From the NCBI GenBank assembly GCA_947427325.1, contig CANEHP010000158.1, positions 1 through 5,361 on the forward strand: 5,361 nt of DNA, given 5' to 3'. The position numbers and the translations under genes were made by a program. The DNA comes from an uncultured Clostridia bacterium. Its GTDB lineage: Bacteria; Bacillota; Clostridia; Oscillospirales; Ruminococcaceae. The notes under the pieces were generated by a model. That model was not told where the DNA came from and did no database searches. It saw only the letters and a program-made list of their open reading frames with translations. The first letter of the stretch is position 1. The number at the start of each line of letters is the position of its first letter. Of the stretch, positions 1 through 5,256 are shown in pieces.

Positions 1-56
1 TTTCACACTTATTGCAGCTTCTTTGCTACTGTTGCATTTACTTTGAGAATTTACGC
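1..56. repeat. Left copy of 56-bp inverted repeat flanking the window
   Basis: Positions 1-56 are the reverse complement of 5257-5312. They match at 54 of 56 positions, the mismatches being position 7 against 5306 and position 41 against 5272. The match stops at position 57 but could continue left beyond the window. The unit contains a short internal dyad, GCAGC against GTTGC at 14-18 and 30-34, in RNA terms with one G-U pair. It lies in non-coding DNA on both sides. The simplest reading is two opposite copies of a dispersed intergenic repeat. Ends of a larger mobile or invertible segment cannot be excluded. The match itself is seen directly; its nature is inference. Confidence 0.85.
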
Positions 57-68
57 CCTTGAAACACC

Positions 69-113
69 TTCAGCTTGTCAAAAACTTTTTAAACCGGCTT
101 TTGACAAACTGAA
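69..113 (-). repeat. Palindromic hairpin, 15-bp arms, downstream of the transporter gene
   Basis: Arms 69-83 and 99-113 are complementary over 15 positions around a 15-nt loop. The only non-Watson-Crick position is 74/108, which is a G-U pair in minus-strand RNA. The hairpin lies 78 bp beyond the stop of the minus-strand transporter gene, so it could protect or end that transcript. No T-tract follows it, which argues against a classical intrinsic terminator. It resembles a REP-type intergenic palindrome. No other terminator is evident in 114-190. Confidence 0.6.
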
Positions 114-190
114 TAAATCTAAGTATTTTAAAAAAAGAAACAGTAAAAAAGCACCGCAAAAATATTTCCGATTATTCCTTTTATGTATTT

Positions 191-907
191 TTATTCGGCG
201 GATTTTTCTTTTTTCACCCTTCCGTCGTGTATTTTTCTTGCAAGATAAACTGCGGGAGTGTCAAGCAGGGAGGTGAAAACATAAATAACATAGCTTGACA
301 GGAAGATACTTACCAAAGTGCCGTTATCGTAAGTACCGTAAAAGGCAAAAACGGTAAACAAAAACGTATTCAATAACTGGCTTATAAGAGTGGAGCCGTT
401 GTTTCTGAGCCATAAAAAGCTGCGCTTATTTCCGCATTTCTTTTCGGTAAACGCCCACCACTTGTGATAAAGCCATACATCGAAAATCTGGCTTATAGCA
501 TAAACCGACAAGGAGGACAGCATCATTCGGGGAGTTCCCGAAAAGACCTCCTTTATGGCGGGGGAAACCCAATCGCTTTCACCGGGCGCATACAACAGCC
601 AGCTTTGGCTTAACAGCAGGAAAAACGCAGACGCAAATATTCCCAAAAAAACCGCCTTGTTGGCTTCCTTTTTCCCCTCGCACTCAGAAAGGATGTCGGT
701 TACAAGAAATGTTACCGCAAAAAGCACATTTCCCAAGGTTTGCTCCATACCAAAGGCTTTTATCATTATTAAAGCCTCTATATTCGCCAAAATGGTGGCG
801 ATTACGGAAACACAGAATAAACCCGCCTTACCGAAAATTTTATAGCCTAAAAGAGCCGCAGCAAATATAAAAATTACAGAGCCTATAAGTAAAAGTTCGT
901 TTATCAT
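191..907 (-). CDS. yhhQ: YhhQ-family queuosine precursor transporter
   Basis: This integral membrane protein of 238 residues fits the YhhQ/DUF165 (PF02592, TIGR00697) family. E. coli YhhQ imports preQ0 and preQ1, and some homologues take up queuine. About six hydrophobic segments are visible, near residues 3-21, 29-50, 57-73, 82-103, 172-192 and 199-222. Family-like motifs are T70-D-I-L-S-E75 after the third segment, R127 followed by SSLSVYAISQ and D143, and W166-L-R-N-N170 followed by S-T and SQ. The usual acidic residue in the SQLxDT motif is asparagine here (N180). The tail is basic, so probably cytoplasmic. The start is fixed by AGGAG at 917-921, nine bases upstream. That site directly follows the stop of the radical SAM gene, and the two genes are 14 bp apart, so they form an operon. 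The family call is firm. The exact substrate (preQ1, queuine or queuosine) is inference. Confidence 0.88.
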   Translation of the reverse strand: MINELLLIGSVIFIFAAALLGYKIFGKAGLFCVSVIATILANIEALIMIKAFGMEQTLGNVLFAVTFLVTDILSECEGKKEANKAVFLGIFASAFFLLLSQSWLLYAPGESDWVSPAIKEVFSGTPRMMLSSLSVYAISQIFDVWLYHKWWAFTEKKCGNKRSFLWLRNNGSTLISQLLNTFLFTVFAFYGTYDNGTLVSIFLSSYVIYVFTSLLDTPAVYLARKIHDGRVKKEKSAE

Positions 908-916
908 ATCATTTTT

Positions 917-921
917 CTCCT
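917..921 (-). promoter_or_regulatory. Ribosome binding site of the transporter gene
   Basis: AGGAG on the minus strand begins at the base right after the TAA of the radical SAM gene and lies nine bases before the transporter ATG. An earlier ATG nearer this site is in another frame and meets TGA at its third codon. The start at 907 is therefore the supported one. The close spacing suggests translation coupled to the upstream gene. Confidence 0.8.
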
Positions 922-1617
922 TTAATCTCCTACTCCGAAATCGGTGTTGTTAATAAGTATGTCTATTTGGGTATTTTCTTTATATAAAGGGTAAATTTCC
1001 TTTAAAAAGACCGTTTTAACATCATTATCGGGTATTACCGAAGAGGTGTTTCTGCACATTATGTTAAGGCAGATACGCTCAAAATACGTAAGCCCGAGCT
1101 GTATGTCCTTTTCCATGCTATCGGCGGTTTGTCCCGTTATTCCAAAAAGAAAATTTGCTTCGTCAAAGTCTTCCGATATTACTTTAGGTGATTTTTCGTT
1201 TATTCCCTTTTTCAGTATGTTCTCCCTTAGGTCATAATCAAAGGTTTCAAGCCCCAGCTTCATTTTCAGCCGAAAATCGGAGAAGAACGTTCTTAAAGCG
1301 GCAATTCTGTTTTTGTATAAATAGTGCGATTCAAAATGTATTACCGAAATATTTTTTTCGCGGCATACATTTTTTATCAGCATTAGGGTATTGCTGTCAA
1401 GCTCAAATACCGAACCGCTGTTTATCACCTCCAGCTCTCCGTATTCCCCCGTAACATTGCTCAGAACCTCCCTGTTAAGATTAAAGTTTTCGCTGCCGTT
1501 TTTGCTGCTGTCGTGATAATAGTCGCAAAATCTGCACTTTTTATAAACGCAGCCGCTGCCCCGCAGCAAAACAATTTCCCTTTTCCTTTTTTCCGTGATT
1601 TTACCGTATCTGTTCAT
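922..1617 (-). CDS. Small radical SAM protein, candidate queuine lyase (QueL-like)
   Basis: This soluble protein of 231 residues has an N-terminal cysteine cluster C23-x4-C28-x2-C31, followed by DYY, typical of a radical SAM [4Fe-4S] site. The spacing is CX4CX2C instead of the canonical CX3CX2C. Downstream blocks fit the strands of a partial TIM barrel: LEVINSGSVFEL (62-73), IHFESHYLY (93-101), KLGLETFD (120-127), FLFGITGQ (156-163) and a C-terminal DILINNTDFGVGD. No SPASM, TRAM or B12 domain fits in this length. Known: clostridial QueL is a small radical SAM enzyme that frees queuine during queuosine salvage. Inference: the downstream YhhQ transporter and the preQ1-like leader point to that role here. 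The ATG is kept because the basic N-terminus looks conserved, but GGAGG lies 16 bases upstream, unusually far. It could be another queuosine-linked or unrelated radical SAM enzyme. Confidence is about 0.9 for the superfamily and 0.5 for QueL. Confidence 0.85.
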   Translation of the reverse strand: MNRYGKITEKRKREIVLLRGSGCVYKKCRFCDYYHDSSKNGSENFNLNREVLSNVTGEYGELEVINSGSVFELDSNTLMLIKNVCREKNISVIHFESHYLYKNRIAALRTFFSDFRLKMKLGLETFDYDLRENILKKGINEKSPKVISEDFDEANFLFGITGQTADSMEKDIQLGLTYFERICLNIMCRNTSSVIPDNDVKTVFLKEIYPLYKENTQIDILINNTDFGVGD

Positions 1618-1646
1618 AAAAACAAAAAAGCGCCCTCCAAGGACGC
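1618..1646 (-). terminator. Intrinsic terminator abutting the radical SAM start codon (attenuator)
   Basis: On the minus strand, GCGTCC (1641-1646) pairs with GGGCGC (1630-1635) over six positions, one of them G-U, around the loop TTGGA. The tract TTTTTTGTTTTT follows and runs directly into the ATG. A terminator between promoter and first gene, in the direction of transcription, is the hallmark of an attenuator. The only Shine-Dalgarno-like sequence, GGAGG at 1634-1638, lies in the loop and 3' arm, so the hairpin would also mask it. Confidence 0.8.
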
Positions 1647-1703
1647 AAAAACAAGGCTGTCGGGGATAAATCAGCCCCGCAGCGGGTTTATATACTTCCT
1701 TAG
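1637..1703 (-). promoter_or_regulatory. Predicted antiterminator pairing between aptamer tail and terminator
   Basis: The tail CUAAGGA (1697-1703) is complementary at all seven positions, one of them U-G, to UCCUUGG (1637-1643), which forms the 5' arm and loop of the terminator. If ligand locks the tail into the aptamer, the terminator can form. Without ligand the tail can disrupt it and let transcription proceed. A second complement, UAAAUCA (1707-1713) with UGAUUUA (1667-1673), and a CCCG-CUG-CGGG hairpin (1676-1686) lie in the linker, so the expression platform has several competing folds. The complementarity is seen directly; the switching direction is inferred. Confidence 0.55.
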
Positions 1704-1748
1704 TTTTGATTTAGAGATATTCTCAGGGCAGGATGGTTACGAACTGCC
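1697..1748 (-). ncRNA. Candidate preQ1-class riboswitch aptamer in the leader
   Basis: RNA read from about 1748 begins with GGCAG (1744-1748). This pairs with CUGCC (1727-1731) around a 12-nt loop that starts UUCGUAACC. A small hairpin follows, GAGA-AUA-UCUC (1714-1724), and then an A-rich strand ending ACUAAGGA (1697-1704). preQ1-I aptamers have one hairpin whose loop makes a pseudoknot with an A-rich tail ending ACUAAGG. The loop element GUAAC also resembles type 2 members. Odd here are the extra hairpin between stem and tail and a poorly defined loop-tail pseudoknot, so a divergent preQ1-I or a new variant is possible. The queuosine-related genes downstream and the attenuator support the call. 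Class membership is inference. Confidence 0.55.
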
Positions 1749-1755
1749 AAAAATC

Positions 1756-1784
1756 AGTATACTATGTTTGTTTTTAAATGTCAA
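1756..1784 (-). promoter_or_regulatory. Sigma-A promoter of the queuosine-salvage operon
   Basis: On the minus strand, TTGACA (1779-1784) and TATACT (1756-1761) are separated by exactly 17 bases, a near-perfect sigma-A promoter. The expected transcription start, about 7 bases after the -10, falls at 1748-1749. That is the first base of the leader hairpin, so the aptamer would sit at the extreme 5' end of the RNA. Confidence 0.85.
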
Positions 1785-1849
1785 GAGCTGATGGAAAAAA
1801 TTTTCAGGATTTAATCGGCGAAGCAATAACAAATTTTTTTGCAATGCTA

Positions 1850-1875
1850 TATTATTCCAAAAAATCGGAATAATA
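1850..1875. repeat. AT-rich dyad in the divergent intergenic region
   Basis: TATTATTCC (1850-1858) and GGAATAATA (1867-1875) form a perfect 9-bp inverted repeat around 8 bases, between the divergent operon promoter and the flavodiiron promoter. A second short dyad, AGAACTTGTTCT, lies at 1891-1902. Neither is followed by a T-tract in a terminator arrangement, so an operator is more likely than a terminator. Neither fits a regulator site I can name. Their distances from the two promoters are about 65 and 50-80 bases. Confidence 0.4.
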
Positions 1876-1953
1876 ACCTAAAACTGACTAAGAACTTGTT
1901 CTCATAGAAATTATTTTAGAGCGTTTTATCCTTTTTGAGATACCGAATTTTGC

Positions 1954-1982
1954 TTTACAAAATTTTCCCCTTATGATATAAT
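1954..1982 (+). promoter_or_regulatory. Sigma-A promoter of the flavodiiron gene
   Basis: TTTACA (1954-1959) and TATAAT (1977-1982) are spaced by 17 bases, one mismatch from consensus in total. The start of transcription is expected near 1989, giving a short untranslated leader of about 27 nt with no room for a riboswitch. Any control is therefore likely by a DNA-binding protein upstream. Confidence 0.85.
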
Positions 1983-2000
1983 AACAATATAATTCATCAA

Positions 2001-2007
2001 AGGAAGG
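2001..2007 (+). promoter_or_regulatory. Ribosome binding site of the flavodiiron gene
   Basis: AGGAAGG ends eight bases before the ATG at 2016. It is a strong, well-placed site that fixes the start and agrees with the position of the N-terminus in flavodiiron proteins. Confidence 0.85.
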
Positions 2008-2015
2008 TACAATTT

Positions 2016-3806
2016 ATGGAAATTACAAAAGACATCGTTTATGTTGGAGTAAACGACCATAAGGTTGATTTGTTTGAAGGACAGTATGTTGTTCCGAACG
2101 GTATGGCTTATAATTCATATATTGTTCTTGACGATAAAATCGCTGTTATGGATACCGTTGACCAGCACTTTACCCATGAGTGGCTGGATAATATCCAGAA
2201 TGCCTTAAACGGCAGAAAACCCGATTATCTTGTCGTTCAGCATATGGAGCCCGACCATTCCGCCAATATTGCCAATTTTTTAAAGACCTATGCCGAGGCA
2301 GTTGTTGTTTCAAGCGCAAAGGCCTTTACGATGATGAAGCAGTTTTTCGGCACTGAATTTGAGGACAGAAGAATTGTGGTTGCCGAGGGCGATACCCTTA
2401 ATCTCGGCAGGCATATTCTTAATTTTGTAGCCGCTCCCATGGTTCACTGGCCCGAGGTTATCGTTACCTATGACAGCTATGACAAGGTTTTGTTCTCAGC
2501 CGACGGCTTCGGCAAGTTCGGAGCGTTGGATGTTGATGAGGATTGGGCTTGTGAGGCCCGCCGCTACTATATCGGTATTGTGGGAAAGTACGGCGCACAG
2601 GTGCAGGCTCTGCTTAAAAAAGCCGCAAGTCTTGATATCCGCACTATATGCCCCTTGCACGGACCTGTTTTAAAGGAAAATTTAGGCTATTATCTTGATC
2701 TTTACAACACTTGGTCCTCCTACGAGCCTGAAAGCGAAGGCGTTATGATCGCTTATACCTCCATTTACGGTCATACAAAGGCGGCTGTCGATAAATTGGC
2801 GGAAAAGCTTCGCATTAACGGATGTCCCAAGGTCGTTGTAACCGATCTTGCACGTGAAGATATGGCAGAGGCAGTTGAGGACGCTTTCCGCTATAATAAG
2901 CTTGTTTTGGCCACTACTACCTATAATGCGGGAATATTCCCCTTTATGCGTGAATTTATCGAGCACCTTACCGAAAGAAACTATCAAAACCGCACCGTAG
3001 CCTTTATTGAAAACGGCTCCTGGGCGCCTCTTGCCGCAAAGGTTATGAAGGGTATGTTCGAGGGCAGCAAAAAGCTTACCTTTATCGACCCTGTTGTTAC
3101 CGTAAAATCCGCCCTTAACGAAGAAAGCAGCAGCAAGCTCGATGCGCTTGCAGAAGCTTTAAGCACCGATTATTTGGCAAGAAAGGACGAAACCGCCAAC
3201 AAAAACGATTTAAGCGCACTGTTTAATATAGGCTACGGCTTATATGTCGTTACCTGCAGCGACGGAAAGAAGGATAACGGACTTATTGTCAATACCGTTA
3301 CACAAGTGACAAGCACCCCCAATCAAATTGCCGTAACAATCAACAAGGATAACTACTCTCATCATATTATCAAGCAAAGCGGCATTATGAACATTAACTG
3401 CCTGTCACAGGACGCTCCCTTCTCCGTATTCCAGCGTTTCGGCTTCCACAGCGGAAGAAGCGTTGACAAGTTTGAGGGCGAAGAGGTTTTCCGTTCGGAT
3501 AACGGCTTAGTGTTCCTTTCAAAGCACATTAACTCGTTTATGTCATTGAAGGTTGAGCAGTATGTGGACTTAGGAACTCACGGAATGTTCATCTGTTCCG
3601 TTACCGAATCAAGAGTTATTTCAAATGCGGAAACCATGACCTACACCTACTATCAGAAAAATGTTAAGCCTAAGCCCGAAACACAGGGCAAAAAGGGCTT
3701 CGTCTGCAAAATATGCGGTTATGTATACGAGGGCGACGAGCTTCCAGAGGACTTTGTGTGCCCGCTCTGTAAGCATGGAGCTGCTGATTTTGAGCCTATT
3801 GAGTAG
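2016..3806 (+). CDS. Flavodiiron protein fused to flavin-reductase-like domain and rubredoxin
   Basis: A cytoplasmic O2- and/or NO-reducing flavodiiron enzyme of 596 residues. Residues 1-245 form the metallo-beta-lactamase-like diiron domain, with all ligands expected for the family: H76-x-E78-x-D80, H144, D163 and H215. Residues about 242-390 are a flavodoxin domain with the FMN phosphate loop TSIYGHT at 248-254. Residues about 400-550 resemble a flavin-reductase-like FMN split barrel. Residues 562-596 are a rubredoxin with C564-x2-C567 and C582-x2-C585. Known: core proteins such as Moorella FprA (about 400 residues) take electrons from a separate Hrb protein, itself a flavin reductase plus rubredoxin. 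Here both appear joined in FprA-Hrb order, so the enzyme may accept electrons directly from NAD(P)H; that is inference. Preference for O2 or NO cannot be read from sequence. It is monocistronic with its own promoter. No frameshift or missing ligand is seen. Confidence 0.93.
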   Translation: MEITKDIVYVGVNDHKVDLFEGQYVVPNGMAYNSYIVLDDKIAVMDTVDQHFTHEWLDNIQNALNGRKPDYLVVQHMEPDHSANIANFLKTYAEAVVVSSAKAFTMMKQFFGTEFEDRRIVVAEGDTLNLGRHILNFVAAPMVHWPEVIVTYDSYDKVLFSADGFGKFGALDVDEDWACEARRYYIGIVGKYGAQVQALLKKAASLDIRTICPLHGPVLKENLGYYLDLYNTWSSYEPESEGVMIAYTSIYGHTKAAVDKLAEKLRINGCPKVVVTDLAREDMAEAVEDAFRYNKLVLATTTYNAGIFPFMREFIEHLTERNYQNRTVAFIENGSWAPLAAKVMKGMFEGSKKLTFIDPVVTVKSALNEESSSKLDALAEALSTDYLARKDETANKNDLSALFNIGYGLYVVTCSDGKKDNGLIVNTVTQVTSTPNQIAVTINKDNYSHHIIKQSGIMNINCLSQDAPFSVFQRFGFHSGRSVDKFEGEEVFRSDNGLVFLSKHINSFMSLKVEQYVDLGTHGMFICSVTESRVISNAETMTYTYYQKNVKPKPETQGKKGFVCKICGYVYEGDELPEDFVCPLCKHGAADFEPIE

Positions 3807-3838
3807 GATTTGATTGTTTGCTTCCCAATTTTTATATG

Positions 3839-4031
3839 TTATGCACTTTTGCTTTTTATACTAATTCTCGTCTAAAAACAGACAAAGATTTGCGAGGATG
3901 ATTTTTGCAGGACAAGGCGGAGGACGCAGCAAGGCCAACGCCTTGCAAGGACGACAACGCAGTATTGCGAAAATCAGACCGCAAAGATTGTTTTTTTTAG
4001 ACGAGAATTAGTATTAAGCAGAAGTGCATAA
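3839..4031. mobile_element. 193-bp inverted-repeat element, MITE-like
   Basis: The core terminal repeats are perfect over 19 bp: TACTAATTCTCGTCTAAAA at 3859-3877 and its complement at 3995-4013. Outside them, TTATGCACTT-T-TGCTT (3839-3854) pairs with 4016-4031 over 16 positions, one being U-G. The interior is also self-complementary: TTTGCG with CGCAAA (3889-3894, 3980-3985), a 10-bp arm at 3899-3908 with 3966-3975, and GCAAGGC-CAAC-GCCTTGC near its apex. No coding capacity is visible. TA at both core edges is compatible with a Tc1/mariner or IS630-type MITE duplicating TA. A dispersed structured-RNA repeat is the alternative. It sits just after the flavodiiron stop. Confidence 0.65.
3889..3998 (+). 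terminator. Possible terminator formed by the inverted-repeat element
   Basis: In plus-strand RNA the inner stem closes with CGCAAA at 3980-3985, and eight consecutive T residues follow at 3991-3998 after GATTG. The stem is long and the T-tract is slightly displaced, so this could terminate transcription from the flavodiiron gene. No other GC-rich hairpin with a T-tract is visible between 3807 and 4124. This role is inferred. Confidence 0.4.
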
Positions 4032-4059
4032 TTATATTCGCCTTAATATGCCAAAGCTG

Positions 4060-4090
4060 TTAAACTTTTAAAAAAATTATCCGATATAAT
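4060..4090 (+). promoter_or_regulatory. Promoter of the coiled-coil protein gene
   Basis: A perfect -10 TATAAT lies at 4085-4090. The best -35 candidate is TTAAAC at 4060-4065 with a long 19-base spacer, so the -35 is weak. The surrounding DNA is very A/T-rich. Transcription would start near 4097, downstream of the inverted-repeat element. Confidence 0.55.
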
Positions 4091-4109
4091 AAATAAGATA
4101 TATTATCGA

Positions 4110-4116
4110 AAGGCGG
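4110..4116 (+). promoter_or_regulatory. Ribosome binding site of the coiled-coil protein gene
   Basis: AAGGCGG, one base off AGGAGG in its core, ends eight bases before the ATG at 4125. It supports this start over the internal methionine at codon 17. Confidence 0.65.
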
Positions 4117-4124
4117 TAAAAAAT

Positions 4125-5096
4125 ATGTTGCACTTAGTCGGAGCAGGTTCGGACGTTCATACAGGCAAAACTATGGCGGGGCTTGATAAAACAAAGAAAC
4201 AAAACGCAGATTCCAAAGCGCTGCAATTCAACAAAAAACAGGGGGTGGACGAAGAAGAGGACAACGCCGCCAAAAAGCTGCAAAGTCAGATAAACACCCT
4301 TAGAGATAAGCTTCATGAGCTTTCCGAAAATGAAACCATGGACGCAAAAACCAAGGCGGAGCTTATTCAAAGCACCAAGGAGCAGATAAGCGAGCTTAGC
4401 CAACAGCTGAAGCAGCGGCAGCTTGAATTAAGGCAGGAAAAGCTTGAGGAAGAGGAAGAAGCTCAAAAGAACGGCAAGCTGCCCTCCGCCGACGACGCTG
4501 TTTCAAAAAATTCGGGAAAATCAAAATATGATTCCTATACAAAAGACGACGAGATCACCCTGATAAATGCGTCGGTTATTTCCGCCTCCAATCAAATGGA
4601 TTTGGCTAAAAAGCAAAAATACTTTGCCGTTTATAAGGATAATCAAATAAAAATTCTTGAACGGGATATTGAAAGAGACACAAAGCTTATCGAAAGAAAA
4701 GCAGTTACCGGTCATGATAAAAAGACCATAGAAAAGACCCTTGAATATAACAGCCGGGCAACGGAGGGCGAAGCTTCCGAAAGAATAAGCGAAACCCTCA
4801 AAAAAGCTCGGGAGGAAAACAGCCCTGCACTTGAAAAGGAAATTTCAACGGTACATATTGAGGATATTTGGGAGCTTAAAAGAGGATACGCCGTTGAACA
4901 AAAGGAGGAGGGCATTGCAGAGCTTAGGGCTGAAATCAGCGGATTGAGAAAAATGCAGGCAAAGAGCTTGGGCGACGCTAATCATATTATAGACGGCGCT
5001 GATGAAGAGACAGAGTCTGAAGAGGAAAAGCTTTTTGACAATGCTGTTGAAAATGTTTCGGATAAAGGCTCGGCGAATAAAGACTATAAAAAATAA
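4125..5096 (+). CDS. FlxA-like coiled-coil protein of unknown function
   Basis: A highly charged protein of 323 residues with no signal peptide, membrane segment or cysteine, so probably cytoplasmic. Residues about 46-115 form a strong coiled coil. Two helices, LQSQINTLRDKLHEL and KEQISELSQQLKQRQLEL, flank an acidic turn SENETMDAKTK; this resembles FlxA-like (PF14282) proteins, whose role is poorly defined. Residues 120-140 are a polar linker. Residues 141-285 are mostly predicted helix with repeated basic-acidic stretches (ILERDIERDTKLIERK, GIAELRAEISGLRKMQ). The end is acidic (EETESEEE) and then lysine-rich. No catalytic motif is seen. The real coding status rests on a 323-codon uninterrupted frame, a good -10 and a ribosome binding site. 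It stands alone: an inverted-repeat element lies upstream and repeat DNA downstream. A scaffold or a cell-division/secretion accessory role would be a guess. Confidence 0.75.
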   Translation: MLHLVGAGSDVHTGKTMAGLDKTKKQNADSKALQFNKKQGVDEEEDNAAKKLQSQINTLRDKLHELSENETMDAKTKAELIQSTKEQISELSQQLKQRQLELRQEKLEEEEEAQKNGKLPSADDAVSKNSGKSKYDSYTKDDEITLINASVISASNQMDLAKKQKYFAVYKDNQIKILERDIERDTKLIERKAVTGHDKKTIEKTLEYNSRATEGEASERISETLKKAREENSPALEKEISTVHIEDIWELKRGYAVEQKEEGIAELRAEISGLRKMQAKSLGDANHIIDGADEETESEEEKLFDNAVENVSDKGSANKDYKK

Positions 5097-5118
5097 TAGT
5101 TGTGTTGCAAAAGATATG

Positions 5119-5136
5119 TTCTCTCTTTTGAGAGGA
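5119..5136 (+). terminator. Weak hairpin after the coiled-coil gene, possible terminator
   Basis: TTCTCTC (5119-5125) pairs with GAGAGGA (5130-5136) over seven positions, one of them U-G, around a TTTT loop, 23 bases after the stop codon. No T-tract follows, so termination is doubtful. It may serve only as a 3' stabilising structure. Confidence 0.3.
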
Positions 5137-5256
5137 TACTAAGAGATGTCTTGCGACTGTGCAGCCGTTGCCAAAGACTTTCCGAAGCCTTTCTTACGGA
5201 ATTTATTTGATTGCCGCCGAGCTTAAGCTTGTGGGCGGTATGTCATTACGATTTTC
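5137..5256. other. Non-coding stretch leading into the right repeat
   Basis: No convincing gene lies here. The longest ATG-initiated frame in this part is 26 codons (5146-5226) without a properly spaced ribosome binding site. Short dyads are visible: TTCCG with CGGAA around 5180-5202, and CCGCC with GGCGG enclosing the palindrome AGCTTAAGCT near 5213-5237. The flank of the left repeat has a comparable CTGAAG-containing hairpin at the same relative side, so these dyads may belong to the dispersed repeat family. Confidence 0.4.

Noticed and set aside
43..276. 77-codon plus-strand frame at the left end
   Set aside because: It starts with TTG inside the 56-bp repeat, runs through the palindrome and overlaps the 3' end of the transporter gene antisense. 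It has no ribosome binding site, and its composition follows the A/T-rich DNA.
555..845. Plus-strand frame antisense to the transporter
   Set aside because: It is a shadow of the well-supported YhhQ-family gene, with no promoter or ribosome binding site and no recognisable family features.
1046..1454. Two plus-strand frames antisense to the radical SAM gene
   Set aside because: Both lie wholly opposite the radical SAM coding sequence and show no conserved motif; they are antisense shadows.
1618..1749. T-box leader as an alternative for the attenuated leader
   Set aside because: There is no specifier-loop stem of the needed size and no T-box sequence (TGGNACCGCG-like) before the terminator; the leader is also too short.
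1891..1902. AGAACTTGTTCT as a Gram-positive LexA (SOS) box
   Set aside because: The SOS box needs GAAC and GTTC separated by four bases; here they are two apart.
2682..3166. Minus-strand frames inside the flavodiiron gene
   Set aside because: They are antisense to the flavodoxin domain, whose motifs are intact on the plus strand; no start signals.
5146..5226. 26-codon ATG frame in the right intergenic region
   Set aside because: It is short, the only purine stretch (AAGAG) touches the ATG, and it overlaps repeat-associated dyads.
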